NCBI RefSeq assembly: GCF_008727865.1
Contig: NZ_VTWU01000003.1
Location: 248,001 to 312,000, forward strand
Source: Hymenobacter busanensis
GTDB lineage: Bacteria; Bacteroidota; Bacteroidia; Cytophagales; Hymenobacteraceae
Reading direction: 5' to 3'
Length of the DNA: 64,000 nt
A program made the translations under genes and the position numbers. Positions 52,178-60,564 of this stretch are shown here, in pieces. The notes under the pieces are model-generated. The model was given only the letters and a program-made list of their open reading frames with translations. It ran no database searches and had not been told where the DNA came from. The first letter of the stretch is position 1; the number at the start of each line of letters is the position of its first letter.

Positions 52178-53005
52178 TCAGCGCACAACGAATTTTACGC
52201 CGTCGATGGTCAAGGTCTCGGTTTGCAGGCGTTGGGTGGAGTCGGCCCGGATTTCACCGGCCTGCAGATTGCGCTTCAAGGCGGTGGCCTGCACCGTGGC
52301 ACCCACCACCAGCTTCTCGCGCAGTTGCTCGCCTACGTGGGGCGGAAACAGCAGCACCTTGTCGTTGTCGAGCGCAATGCCCTGCAACCGGTTTTGCCCA
52401 TCGAAGCGCAGCGCCGTGATGCGTCCGGCTACGGTGCGCAGATCCACCAACTCGGCCAAGGGCGGAGCCGGGACCCGCGGCGGTTCTGCCGGATGGGGCG
52501 GTGCCGGAGCCGGAGGGGGAGGCGGCGGGGGCGGCGCACTGCCGGGGACGGGCGGAGGCGGAGGCGGGGCTGGCGGCTCCGGAGGAAGGATGGTTACGCG
52601 CTTTTCTTCGTGGCTCAGCACGACCAGCTCCAGCCGCGTAGCCCCGCCCTGCAGCTTCGTCTTCAACGCTCCCACCCGAATCTTTTGGCCCGGTTTGGCT
52701 GTCGCCATCAGCTGTTGGGCATACGGCGTAGGAAAGTGAAATGCTACCTCCCGGCCCTGCTCGTTGCGCATGGCGAGGCCATCGTACAGGCCGTCTTCGT
52801 TGGCGGTGTAGCGCAGCAGCGTGCCGTCGTTTAAGCTGTCGTAGAGTACGTGCAGCGTTCTGCGCGAGTCACGCGGTGGCTGGGAAACCGAAACGCGGGA
52901 CGCGCGCTTGGGTTTTGAGGCTGCCCCTTTATTGCTCTGCGCAGTGGCCGGCAGGGCAAGGCCCAGCGCCAGCAGGCCAGCCAGCAAGGGAATGGAGGTT
53001 TTCAT
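52178..53005 (-). CDS. Secreted protein with two related lobes joined by a polyproline linker
   Basis: A 275-residue protein; MKTSIPLLAGLLALGLALPA is a clear signal peptide, so the five codons upstream are excluded. Residues ~50-135 and ~185-275 align with each other: GLAMRNEQGREVAFHFP.. QLMATAKPGQKIRVGALKTK against GIALDNDKVLLFPP.. QLREKLVVGATVQATALKRN, indicating an internal duplication. Between them lies a linker of ~45 residues made largely of Pro with some Ala (PPPPPPVPG, APPPPPPPPA). The lobes look like small beta (OB-like) domains; no family name is known to me. The gene is next to, and oriented with, the two-component system. Confidence 0.78.
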   Translation of the reverse strand: MKTSIPLLAGLLALGLALPATAQSNKGAASKPKRASRVSVSQPPRDSRRTLHVLYDSLNDGTLLRYTANEDGLYDGLAMRNEQGREVAFHFPTPYAQQLMATAKPGQKIRVGALKTKLQGGATRLELVVLSHEEKRVTILPPEPPAPPPPPPVPGSAPPPPPPPPAPAPPHPAEPPRVPAPPLAELVDLRTVAGRITALRFDGQNRLQGIALDNDKVLLFPPHVGEQLREKLVVGATVQATALKRNLQAGEIRADSTQRLQTETLTIDGVKFVVR

Positions 53006-53124
53006 AGCTCGGAAAGACAACCGAACCGGGGGTGTTCCCGGCCGACGCTTACAAACATCGGCCTGCCACCTGAACCGGGGCTGAAGCGCACATTAAGTTT
53101 TCTTCAGCCTGCCAAACGGCCCGG

Positions 53125-53496
53125 CTACCACTTGCGGAAGATGACGTACACGGCCGCCACCAGCAGCCCAAAACCCAGCACGTGGTTCCAGCCCAGTTTG
53201 TCGGTTTTGAACACGTACACGGCGCAGAGTGTGAACACCGTCAGCGACACTACTTCCTGAATGACTTTGAGCTGAAACAGGTTGTAAGGGCCGCCGTTTT
53301 CCTCGAACCCGATGCGGTTGGCGGGCACCTGAAACACGTACTCGAAAAAGGCCAGCCCCCAGCTGATTAAAATGACCCCAATCAGCCCTAACTTACTGAA
53401 CCACGCCAGCTTCTTGAACTGCAGATGCCCGTACCAGGCAAACGTCATGAAGAGGTTGGAAATGGTGAGCAGCGCGATGGTAACGAGGCCTTTCAT
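53125..53496 (-). CDS. DUF486 / DMT-family small membrane protein
   Basis: A 123-residue protein with four membrane segments. The family pattern is SNLFMTFAWYGHLQFKK, GVILISWGLAFFEYVFQVPA, NRIGFEENGGPYNLFQLKV and a final VYVIFRKW. DUF486 members are highly conserved single-gene relatives of small drug/metabolite transporters with unknown substrate. The length is typical. No operon partner is evident. Confidence 0.92.
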   Translation of the reverse strand: MKGLVTIALLTISNLFMTFAWYGHLQFKKLAWFSKLGLIGVILISWGLAFFEYVFQVPANRIGFEENGGPYNLFQLKVIQEVVSLTVFTLCAVYVFKTDKLGWNHVLGFGLLVAAVYVIFRKW

Positions 53497-53571
53497 GGCG
53501 GATGATTTGATGAACAGCGGGAGTTTCTACGCATAACTTACCGCAAACGGCGCGGTCCGTTTGCCCCAGCC

Positions 53572-54105
53572 ATGCCCCAGCCCATTACCTACCGCGAACT
53601 GACGCCCGCCGATGCCGCCGCCTTTCGCACCTTGCGCCTGCAGGCGCTGCATGCCAGCCCCGAGGCGTTTGGGTCGACGTTGGAGGAAGAGCTGACGTCC
53701 GTCGACCGGCGCTTCGCCCAGCAGTTTTCCGGCCCCGGCCGCTGCATCACCGGCGCCTTCGACGGCGAGCAGCTCATCGGCATGATGGGCTTCGTGCGCG
53801 AAACCCGCCACAAGACCCAGCACCGCGGCTCCATCTGGGGCGTGTTTGTGGCCCCCGAATACCGCGGCCTTGGTATTGGCACAGGCCTGTTTCAGCACTT
53901 GCTGCACCGCCTCGATGCCCTCGACGGACTGGAGCAGATTGAGCTGGTGGTATCGGAGCAAAGCCCGGCCGCGCGGCGGCTCTACGAGCGGGCCGGGTTC
54001 GTGGAGTTCGGCCGCCTGCCCGGCGCCTTCTCCTCACCCGACGACGGCCCGCCGGTGAGCGTGGTGTACATGGTGCGCCGGCGGCAGGAGCCGGGCGGGG
54101 CTTAG
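53572..54105 (+). CDS. GNAT-family N-acetyltransferase
   Basis: A 177-residue protein with the acetyl-CoA binding motif A, VFVAPEYRGLGIGTGLFQHL (Q/RxxGxG/A as RGLGIG). Motif B is ARRLYERAGFVEFG. The N-terminal strand reads YRELTPADAAAFRTLRLQAL. The substrate is unknown (a small amine or peptide N-terminus). Its stop overlaps the stop of the convergent phospholipase-like gene by three bases (54102-54105 region), so there is no room for a terminator. Confidence 0.9.
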   Translation: MPQPITYRELTPADAAAFRTLRLQALHASPEAFGSTLEEELTSVDRRFAQQFSGPGRCITGAFDGEQLIGMMGFVRETRHKTQHRGSIWGVFVAPEYRGLGIGTGLFQHLLHRLDALDGLEQIELVVSEQSPAARRLYERAGFVEFGRLPGAFSSPDDGPPVSVVYMVRRRQEPGGA

Positions 54106-55091
54106 TCGGTGTGGCCGGGTACGTTCAGCAGTGGTTTGGCTTCCTGAGCCTGCTTTTCCTCGGCCGCCAAGCGCTTGATTTCGGCCTCCGAAACCGTGGG
54201 CTGCAGGTTGGTGAGGTCGGGCTGGCCGGCATCTACCCAGCAGGTGTACCAAAAGGCGCCCACCATGCGAATGGCGTAGCGCATTTGCCGCTCTACCTGC
54301 CCGTTCAGGCGCTGGTGGTACTCGCGGGTAAACTCCTGCGAATACACCCGAATGCTTCCGTTGCCGCGCTCCTCGAAGCTGTATTTCCGGTCTTCGGGCA
54401 GCTTCTGCGTTAGTTCTTTTTCAAAGCGCAGCACCGAATCGACGGCCGCGTTGGAGCGCGCCACGGTGGTCCAGATGGCCGTGGTGGGGTTCTTGATGTA
54501 GGGCGCCGTGCCGGTGAAAAAGTCGTAGTTCGAGGCCAGCAGCTCGGGCATGCGCGACTCCCACAGCCCGTGAATGCCGCGCTGGCCGGTGAGCTGGCCG
54601 TTGTAGTTGTGGGTGGTGTGCAGGGGCACGCAGGCATCGGCCACGTAGTGCCCCATGTCGGCCGCTAGGCTGATGATGCGGTCGGCGTCGCGCTTGCGGA
54701 AGGCGTCGGTGAGCTGGGCTTTCATGCGCACCACGTGCCAGGGCACTATCCCGTGGCGCTGCAGCGAGTCTTCGCCGTAGCGGGCCACGGCATCGGCGTA
54801 GTTGCGCGGCAGGCGGTAGGCCGCCGAGTCGCCGTACATGTCCAGGTCGATGAAGTGGCGCGGGGCTTCGCCTGGCACCACGTTGCGGCGCGAGTCGGGC
54901 CGGGTGGCCTGCACCGTGAGGTAGTCGATGCGCGACTTGAAGAAGCCCACCATTTCGGGCGGCAGCGTGTACACGGCCAGCCGGTTGATGCTGCGGTGCC
55001 CAAAAAAGCCCCAGGCGCGGCTATCGGGGCGGGCCGGCAGCAGCCAGCAGAACAACGCTAAAACACCAGCAAAAACGGGACGACGGAGCAT
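54102..55091 (-). CDS. Zinc-dependent phospholipase C / S1-P1 nuclease-like protein
   Basis: A 329-residue protein starting MLRRPVFAGVLALFCWLLPA; the 18 open codons before it are excluded by the signal peptide. Predicted cleavage after SRA leaves Trp as residue 1 (WGFFGHRSINRLAV), matching the family in which the N-terminal Trp and early His bind zinc. Further ligand-type segments are EAPRHFIDLDMYGD, AADMGHYVADACVPLHTTHN and IHGLWESRMPE. It probably hydrolyses phospholipids or nucleic acid phosphodiesters in the periplasm. The C-terminus is charged (AEEKQAQEAKPLLN). Confidence 0.87.
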   Translation of the reverse strand: MLRRPVFAGVLALFCWLLPARPDSRAWGFFGHRSINRLAVYTLPPEMVGFFKSRIDYLTVQATRPDSRRNVVPGEAPRHFIDLDMYGDSAAYRLPRNYADAVARYGEDSLQRHGIVPWHVVRMKAQLTDAFRKRDADRIISLAADMGHYVADACVPLHTTHNYNGQLTGQRGIHGLWESRMPELLASNYDFFTGTAPYIKNPTTAIWTTVARSNAAVDSVLRFEKELTQKLPEDRKYSFEERGNGSIRVYSQEFTREYHQRLNGQVERQMRYAIRMVGAFWYTCWVDAGQPDLTNLQPTVSEAEIKRLAAEEKQAQEAKPLLNVPGHTD

Positions 55092-55130
55092 GCGAACAGG
55101 AGGGGCAACGTAAAGCATTCCAAAGAAAGC

Positions 55131-55157
55131 AAAAACGCCCGGCACGGCTGGGCGTTT
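55131..55157 (-). terminator. Terminator of the ruvX-def operon
   Basis: AAACGCCC (55133-55140) pairs with GGGCGTTT (55150-55157), with an A run (55131-55135) giving the U tract on the minus strand, 31 bases beyond the def stop. Confidence 0.7.
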
Positions 55158-55188
55158 GGCAAAAGAAAGTTGTGAACCTCAGCCGCTT

Positions 55189-55779
55189 TTAGCGCCCGCG
55201 CTGCCCGGCAAACTTCATGCGGTAGTCGTGCTTCACGTCGCCCTTGCTGATGCGCGTGAGCTTGCTCTTGATGAGCTGCTTTTTGAACGAGGAAATCTTG
55301 TCGGTGAATAGCACGCCTTCCAAGTGGTCGTACTCGTGCTGAATCACGCGGGCCGTCATGCCGCTGAAGGCTTCTTCGTGCACCTGCCGGTTTTCGTCTT
55401 CGTAGCGCAGCACAATGTCGGGGCAGCGCATCACCCGCTCCCGCACGCCCGGAATGCTCAGGCAGCCTTCTTCGAAGCCCCACTCCTCGCCGGTTTCGCT
55501 GATCATCTGCGGGTTGATGAAGGCGCGCTTGATGCCGGTTTCGGTCGGTTCGCTGTCGTCCCCGTCTTCGTCGTCCACCATCGGGGCCGAGTCGATGACG
55601 AACAGGCGTACGCTCTTGCCGATTTGCGGCGCCGCCAGGCCCACGCCGTGGGCGTAGTACATGGTGTCGTACATGTCGGCAATGAGCTTTTGCAGCTCGG
55701 CGGCCGGAAAATCGGCCGGTATGTCCTTGGCGCGGGTTTTCAGCACCGGGTCGCCATAGGCTACGATGGGGTAAATCAT
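55189..55779 (-). CDS. def: Peptide deformylase
   Basis: A 196-residue enzyme removing the formyl group from new proteins. All three signatures are present: GVGLAAPQIG, EEGCLSIPG and HEYDHLEG with the metal His pair. An acidic insert (VDDEDGDDSEPTE, ~68-80) is typical of Bacteroidetes forms. The start MIYPIVAYGDPVLK overlaps the ruvX stop as ATGA, so translation is coupled. The longer open frame extending to 56343 runs across ruvX in another frame and is not coding. Confidence 0.97.
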   Translation of the reverse strand: MIYPIVAYGDPVLKTRAKDIPADFPAAELQKLIADMYDTMYYAHGVGLAAPQIGKSVRLFVIDSAPMVDDEDGDDSEPTETGIKRAFINPQMISETGEEWGFEEGCLSIPGVRERVMRCPDIVLRYEDENRQVHEEAFSGMTARVIQHEYDHLEGVLFTDKISSFKKQLIKSKLTRISKGDVKHDYRMKFAGQRGR

Positions 55780-56189
55780 CGGCGGGATTCGAGAAAAGAT
55801 TGCAGAATGATGGTGGCGCTGATGCGGTCGACGGTGGCTTTGTCGCGGCGGGCTTTCTGGCCCAGGCCGGCGTCGCGCATCGTTTGGTGCGCCATGCGCG
55901 AGGTAAACCGCTCGTCCACTTCGTGCACCGGCACATCGGGAAACTCCCGGCGCAGCTGCCGCACCAGGCCCACCACGGCGCTGGTCACGTCGGTGGCTTC
56001 GTTGCGCAGCGTGCGCGGCATGCCCACCGCAATGGCCTCCAGCGGCTCGCGCTGGTGGTAGGCCTTCAGGTAAGCCAGCAAATCCTTGCTGTGCACCGTG
56101 TCGAGGGCTGTGGCAATGATTTGCAGCGGGTCGGTTACGGCCAAGCCCACGCGCTTGTGGCCGTAGTCGATGGCAAGCAGGCGGGCCAT
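55776..56189 (-). CDS. ruvX: Holliday junction resolvase-like RuvX/YqgF
   Basis: A 137-residue RNase H-fold protein. Starts MARLLAIDYGHKRVGLAVTD, the strand with the first catalytic Asp. Further motifs are AIAVGMPRTLRNEATDVT, VDERFTSRMA and DRISATIILQSFL, where the final Asp is expected. The 48 codons open upstream are not protein-like. It is linked to processing of pre-16S rRNA and possibly to recombination. The gene overlaps def by 4 bp. A -7 element lies upstream at 56234-56241. Confidence 0.95.
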   Translation of the reverse strand: MARLLAIDYGHKRVGLAVTDPLQIIATALDTVHSKDLLAYLKAYHQREPLEAIAVGMPRTLRNEATDVTSAVVGLVRQLRREFPDVPVHEVDERFTSRMAHQTMRDAGLGQKARRDKATVDRISATIILQSFLESRR

Positions 56190-56233
56190 AAGCAGAAGCG
56201 TGGACGAAAGTGAATGTGAGCGGAACGAGCTGA

Positions 56234-56241
56234 CAAAGATA
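56234..56241 (-). promoter_or_regulatory. -7 element for ruvX-def
   Basis: Minus-strand TATCTTTG, exact TAnnTTTG, 45 bases before the ruvX start. The -33 TTG at normal spacing is not seen. Confidence 0.5.
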
Positions 56242-56526
56242 CGCCAACCGCCTGCAAACCGCTTCGCAGGCAACCCTTTGCTGCCAGCCACCGCGTAGCT
56301 GCGTGAGCGGGTGGCACTGCCAGCCGCTGGCAAGCCGCCGCAATCGGAAAAATGCTACTCCCGTTCACCCAAAGGTGTGATTGACAGGCCGTCATCGGTA
56401 GCAGACCTTTGCACTACCGCGCCCTGAAAGGATGCAAAAATAGCACAGGTGCAAGAATCGACTGGCTTATTATTGGAAAATGGCTATGACTACATGCGCA
56501 GTACTGCATTCTTGGAATCGTTCCAG

Positions 56527-56534
56527 TAAATTTG
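56527..56534 (+). promoter_or_regulatory. -7 element for the S41 peptidase gene
   Basis: TAAATTTG, exact TAnnTTTG, 58 bases before ATG 56593. Confidence 0.5.
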
Positions 56535-56592
56535 ATACCTTGTTCGGCCGCAGTTCCTCCCTGTATAGCAGCTTTTTACTCCTTCCACCTGC

Positions 56593-58278
56593 ATGAACAT
56601 CTTCGCTGACGAGACCCCGCCGTCCCGCCAAGCCGATGTGCCCGCCCGTTCGTGGTGGGTGCGGTGGCGGCAGCCGCTGTTGCTGGCCGGTGCCCTTACC
56701 TGCGGCGTGCTCATTGGGGCCAACCCCTTTCGGCCCTCCGACCAAAACCCCGACGCCACGGCCCGCGGTTACCTCAAGTTCAAGGAAATCCTGAGCTACG
56801 TCGACCGCGACTACGTAGACACCGTGAATGCCGAGGAACTGTCGGACTACGCCATTCAGCGCCTGCTCGAAAAGCTCGACCCGCACTCGGTCTACATTCC
56901 GGCCCGCGAGCAGCAGCAAGCCGCCGCGTTTCTGCAGAGCGACTACGACGGCGTGGGCGTGGAATTCAACCTGTTTCGCGACACCGTAACGGTGGTTTCG
57001 CCGCTCAGCGGCGGCCCGGCCGAGCAAGCCGGCGTGCTGCCCGGCGACCGTATCCTGGCCATCGACGGGCAGAACGTATCGGGCGCGCACTTCACCAACG
57101 ACCAGATTTTTGGCAAGCTGCGCGGCCCCCGCGGCAGTTCGGCCCGCTTGCTGATCTGGCGCCGCGGTCAAGCGCGCCCGCTCTCGTTTTCGATGACACG
57201 CAACCGCATTCCGAACGCGTCGGTAGATGTGGCTTACATGCTCGACTCGCAAACGGGCTACATCAAAATCAGCCGGTTTGCGGCCGGTACTTTTGATGAG
57301 TTCAAGGAAGCCCTGGGCCGCCTTTCGCGCGGCGGCATGCAGCAGTTGGTGCTCGACTTGCGCGGCAACCCCGGTGGCTACCTCGACCGCGCCACCAAGC
57401 TGGCCGACGAGTTCATCGGCGGTACGCGCAAGATTGTGTACACCGACGGCAAAGGCGACCAATACGACTCGCAGACGTTTTCGCGGGTGGCCGGCGAGTT
57501 TGAGGAAGGCCCGCTGGTGGTGCTCGTCGACGAAGGCAGCGCCTCGGCTTCGGAGGTGGTGGCCGGTGCCCTGCAAGACCACGACCGCGCCCTGCTGGTG
57601 GGCCGCCGCACGTTCGGCAAGGGCCTCGTGCAGCAGCCCATTACGCTCAACGACGGCTCGGAGCTGCGCCTCACCATTGCGCGCTACCACACGCCCTCGG
57701 GCCGCTGCATTCAGAAGTCGTACCGCAATGGCGTGGCTTCCTACGACAAGGATTTGCAGGAACGCTACAAGCGCGGCGAGGCTTTTCACGCCGACAGCAT
57801 CCACTTCGCCGAAAACCTCCGCTTCCGCACCGACCACGGCCGCACCGTGTACGGCGGCGGCGGCATCATGCCCGACGTGTTTGTGCCCCGCGACACCCTG
57901 GCCCAGAACCGCTACCTCACCCGCCTGCAAGGCCTGAACCTGGTGCGCGAGTTTGCCTTGCAGCTCTACCAGCAGCACCGCGAAGAACTGCAGGAAATTA
58001 CGCAGGAGCAGTTTCAGCGGGTGTTTCAGGTGAGCGACGCGCAGCTGCAGGCCCTGGCCAACCGCGCCGCCCAGGATGGCGTGGCCCAGGACCCGCCGAG
58101 CCTGCGCCGGTGCGCTGCCGTGCTGCGCACCCAGCTAAAAGCCCACGTGGCGCGCAGCGCCTACGGCAAAGAGGCCTTCTACGCCGTGTGGCGCGAGCAG
58201 GACGCGGAACTGCAGCAGGCCATCAAGGCGCTGCAGGACGGCAGCACCAAGCTGGCGCTGGGCGAGGCCGCGAAGTAG
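56593..58278 (+). CDS. C-terminal processing peptidase (S41 family, CtpA/Prc-like)
   Basis: A 561-residue protein anchored by one N-terminal span (~28-44, PLLLAGALTCGVLIGA). A leading helical segment (KLDPHSVYIPAREQQ) is followed by a PDZ domain (~115-200, VVSPLSGGPAEQAGVLPGDR). The S41 core has the Ser-Lys dyad Ser318 in EGSASASEVVAGAL and Lys343 in RRTFGKGLVQQP. Residues 400-561 form a C-terminal helical region. It degrades or trims periplasmic proteins marked at their C-termini. Confidence 0.94.
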   Translation: MNIFADETPPSRQADVPARSWWVRWRQPLLLAGALTCGVLIGANPFRPSDQNPDATARGYLKFKEILSYVDRDYVDTVNAEELSDYAIQRLLEKLDPHSVYIPAREQQQAAAFLQSDYDGVGVEFNLFRDTVTVVSPLSGGPAEQAGVLPGDRILAIDGQNVSGAHFTNDQIFGKLRGPRGSSARLLIWRRGQARPLSFSMTRNRIPNASVDVAYMLDSQTGYIKISRFAAGTFDEFKEALGRLSRGGMQQLVLDLRGNPGGYLDRATKLADEFIGGTRKIVYTDGKGDQYDSQTFSRVAGEFEEGPLVVLVDEGSASASEVVAGALQDHDRALLVGRRTFGKGLVQQPITLNDGSELRLTIARYHTPSGRCIQKSYRNGVASYDKDLQERYKRGEAFHADSIHFAENLRFRTDHGRTVYGGGGIMPDVFVPRDTLAQNRYLTRLQGLNLVREFALQLYQQHREELQEITQEQFQRVFQVSDAQLQALANRAAQDGVAQDPPSLRRCAAVLRTQLKAHVARSAYGKEAFYAVWREQDAELQQAIKALQDGSTKLALGEAAK

Positions 58279-58284
58279 TGCGCC

Positions 58285-59007
58285 TTACACCGCAGCCCAC
58301 GCCCGCCGTTCGGGAGAAGCTGATACGGCAGCATTAATGGTGGGTAAGTAGCGGGCAAATGCAACGAGCAACACAGCTGCAATGGCGGTGTGAATCGTTA
58401 CCAAGAGCGGCGTGCCCATTAGCCACGGCTCGGCCAGCAGGCCGCGTTTTAGCAATCCGTTCAGCAACTGAAACAAGTACAGGAACTGAAATAGCAGCGG
58501 GCCAACGGCAAAGCCGGCAACCCAGGCCCACGGGCGGTGGTTGCGCACGCGGCGGTAGGCCACGGCCATCGGAATGCCGGCCACTAACAGCACCAGCGCG
58601 GTCATCAGCAGGCGGTAAAGCAGCCTGTTTTCGGGTGCCGCCAAGGTGCGAACGATGACCATTTCGTCGCCGCCACCCATGAGCAGGGTGAAAATGCGAG
58701 CAAAGGGCAGCGCGGCAAACAGCAGGCTGAAGCCAAGACCCTGCCGCCGAGGGCTGGGCGAAAACAGCAGCAGGCTCCCCAACCACATCAGCGCATAGGA
58801 CCCGAGCGGGCCGGCCACGCTCGGCAGCGGGTAGAGGTCGGGGTGGGCGCAGGCTGTGCAGGTTTGCCACACGTTGAAAGTGCGCGGGCCGTAGCAGCCG
58901 CAGATGAGGCCGCCGGTGGCAATGTGGGCCAACTCGTGCAGCTCCGACACGAGCAGGTTGAGCAACAGAAACGCCACCACGTAGCGGAAAGTCAGGCGCA
59001 GCGTCAT
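58285..59007 (-). CDS. Membrane protein with HELAH zinc-protease-like motif (M50-like)
   Basis: A 240-residue protein starting MTLRLTFRYVVAFLLLNLLV; the 54 open codons upstream are not protein-like. Five to six membrane segments are visible. The first span leads into LHELAH (His24-Glu25-x-x-His28), the HExxH arrangement of site-2 proteases, followed by SVAGPLGSYALMWLG, which resembles the AGPxxN motif of M50. The third M50 element (LDG/NPDG) is unclear; FQLLNGLLKRG is the nearest. Four Cys (36, 38, 50, 53) follow the HELAH. It may be a divergent intramembrane protease or an inactive relative. The gene is 6 bp from the convergent S41 gene end. Confidence 0.68.
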   Translation of the reverse strand: MTLRLTFRYVVAFLLLNLLVSELHELAHIATGGLICGCYGPRTFNVWQTCTACAHPDLYPLPSVAGPLGSYALMWLGSLLLFSPSPRRQGLGFSLLFAALPFARIFTLLMGGGDEMVIVRTLAAPENRLLYRLLMTALVLLVAGIPMAVAYRRVRNHRPWAWVAGFAVGPLLFQFLYLFQLLNGLLKRGLLAEPWLMGTPLLVTIHTAIAAVLLVAFARYLPTINAAVSASPERRAWAAV

Positions 59008-59132
59008 GAGGAAAAGCGTTGGGCGTGAAGGCCGAAGCGGCCACGGCTCCAAGTTCGGCAACGCCGGGGTGCGGCGCAGTCGCATAATCATGTGAAGCGC
59101 CTGCCGAAGCAGCCGCCATTGGCCGGAGCCCG

Positions 59133-59140
59133 TATCTTTA
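59133..59140 (+). promoter_or_regulatory. Near-consensus -7 element for hmgA
   Basis: TATCTTTA matches TAnnTTTG in 7 of 8 positions, 46 bases before the hmgA start. Confidence 0.4.
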
Positions 59141-59186
59141 GCCACCGATTCCGCACCTAATTTCCCCACCTGCTTTCGTTTTCGCC

Positions 59187-60389
59187 ATGCCGTACTACAC
59201 CCGCCTCGGCCAGGTTCCGCACAAGCGTCACACCCAGTTCCGCCAGCCCGACGGCTCGCTCTACGCCGAGCAGCTGGTGGGCACGCTGGGCTTCCACGGC
59301 GTTTCGTCGCTGCTATACCACCGCAATCCGCCCACGCAAATCAAGCGCGTGGGCACGCCCGTGCCCTATGCGCCCAAGCTGCTGAAGGACCGCCCGCTGC
59401 AACCCTCGCACTTGCGCACCCTCGGCCAAACCACCACCGGCACCGACTACCTGCAGGCCCGCCAGACCATGATGGGCAACGCCGACGTGATGCTGAGCAT
59501 CTGCAACCCCTCGGAGCGGCGCATGGACTACTATTACAAAAACGCGCTGGCCGACGAGGTGGTGTTCGTGCACGAAGGCTCGGGCGAGCTGTGGAGCCAG
59601 CTGGGGAAGGTGCGCTTCGAGGCCGGCGACTACGTGGTCATTCCGCGCACCATCATTCACCAGTGGCACTTCGACGACGCGCCGGTGCGCCTGCTGATCA
59701 TCGAGTCGTTCAGCCCCGTGGAAACCTGTCGGCGCTACCGCAACCACTTCGGGCAGCTGCTGGAACACTCGCCCTACTGCGAGCGGGACATCCGGCCGCC
59801 CTACGAGCTGGTGACCGAAGACGATGACAAGGGCGAATACCGCCTGCTGGTGAAGAAAGAAGGCGCCTTGCACGAACTGATTTACGCCCACACGCCCTTC
59901 GACGTGGTGGGCTGGGACGGGTACTTTTTTCCCTACGCCATCAGCATCCACGACTTCGAGCCCATTACCGGCCGCATTCACCAGCCGCCACCCGTGCACC
60001 AGCAGTTCGAGGCCCACAACTTCGTCATCTGCTCGTTTGTGCCGCGCCTCTTCGACTACCATCCCGAGAGCATTCCGGCGCCCTACAACCACTCCAACGT
60101 CGACTCCGACGAGGTGCTGTACTACGTGGCCGGCAACTTCATGTCGCGCCGCGGCGTGGATCTGGCCTCGTTCACGGTGCACCCCAGCGGGCTGCCGCAC
60201 GGGCCGCACCCTGGCACCGTAGAAGCCAGCCTCGGCAAAAAGGAAACCCACGAGCTGGCCGTAATGGTGGACACCTTCCGCCCGCTCTACCTCACCGAAA
60301 CCGCGCTGCAGTACGAAGACACCGGCTACCCCATGAGCTGGAACCCCGACTACCCCCACGCGCCCCGGCCCGCCGATATGATGGACTAG
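59187..60389 (+). CDS. hmgA: Homogentisate 1,2-dioxygenase
   Basis: A 400-residue non-heme iron cupin enzyme that opens the aromatic ring of homogentisate in tyrosine/phenylalanine breakdown. Motifs are RHTQFRQPDGSLYAEQL, LADEVVFVHEGSGELWSQLG, YVVIPRTIIHQW, and the iron-site segment PSGLPHGPHPGTVEASLG followed by the distal Glu/His region. It is shorter than the proteobacterial enzymes (~430) but normal for Bacteroidetes. No other gene of the pathway is adjacent. A 16-bp terminator follows. Confidence 0.94.
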   Translation: MPYYTRLGQVPHKRHTQFRQPDGSLYAEQLVGTLGFHGVSSLLYHRNPPTQIKRVGTPVPYAPKLLKDRPLQPSHLRTLGQTTTGTDYLQARQTMMGNADVMLSICNPSERRMDYYYKNALADEVVFVHEGSGELWSQLGKVRFEAGDYVVIPRTIIHQWHFDDAPVRLLIIESFSPVETCRRYRNHFGQLLEHSPYCERDIRPPYELVTEDDDKGEYRLLVKKEGALHELIYAHTPFDVVGWDGYFFPYAISIHDFEPITGRIHQPPPVHQQFEAHNFVICSFVPRLFDYHPESIPAPYNHSNVDSDEVLYYVAGNFMSRRGVDLASFTVHPSGLPHGPHPGTVEASLGKKETHELAVMVDTFRPLYLTETALQYEDTGYPMSWNPDYPHAPRPADMMD

Positions 60390-60411
60390 GTGCCTGAGCT
60401 AAGTTGCAGTT

Positions 60412-60446
60412 CGCCGCCCCGCGCCACCCCGTGGCGCGGGGCGGCG
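60412..60446 (+). terminator. Terminator of hmgA, 16-bp stem
   Basis: CGCCGCCCCGCGCCAC (60412-60427) pairs perfectly with GTGGCGCGGGGCGGCG (60431-60446), then TTGTT. Confidence 0.72.
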
Positions 60447-60522
60447 TTGTTCCGGGCAAGTCGCATGGAAGCTGGGGTCGTTGGGCCTGCCCGTCGGTCG
60501 TAGCACGTTGGGGCACGGCCTC

Positions 60523-60530
60523 TATCTTTG
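60523..60530 (+). promoter_or_regulatory. -7 element for the first lipoprotein gene
   Basis: TATCTTTG, exact TAnnTTTG, 34 bases before ATG 60565. It supports that start over the longer frame from 60481. Confidence 0.55.
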
Positions 60531-60564
60531 GCGTTTCTTCCTCACGTCAATTGCTTGTATAAAC

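Larger units (their letters stand above)
56190..56592. other. 403-bp divergent intergenic region
   Basis: The gap between ruvX and the S41 peptidase gene holds a minus-strand -7 element (56234-56241) for ruvX and a plus-strand -7 element (56527-56534) for the peptidase. I found no convincing gene or strong hairpin in the ~285 bases between. Confidence 0.5.

Noticed and set aside
55780-56343. N-terminal extension of peptide deformylase to 56343
   Set aside because: It runs through ruvX in a different frame; def starts at 55779 with a normal N-terminus and an ATGA overlap.
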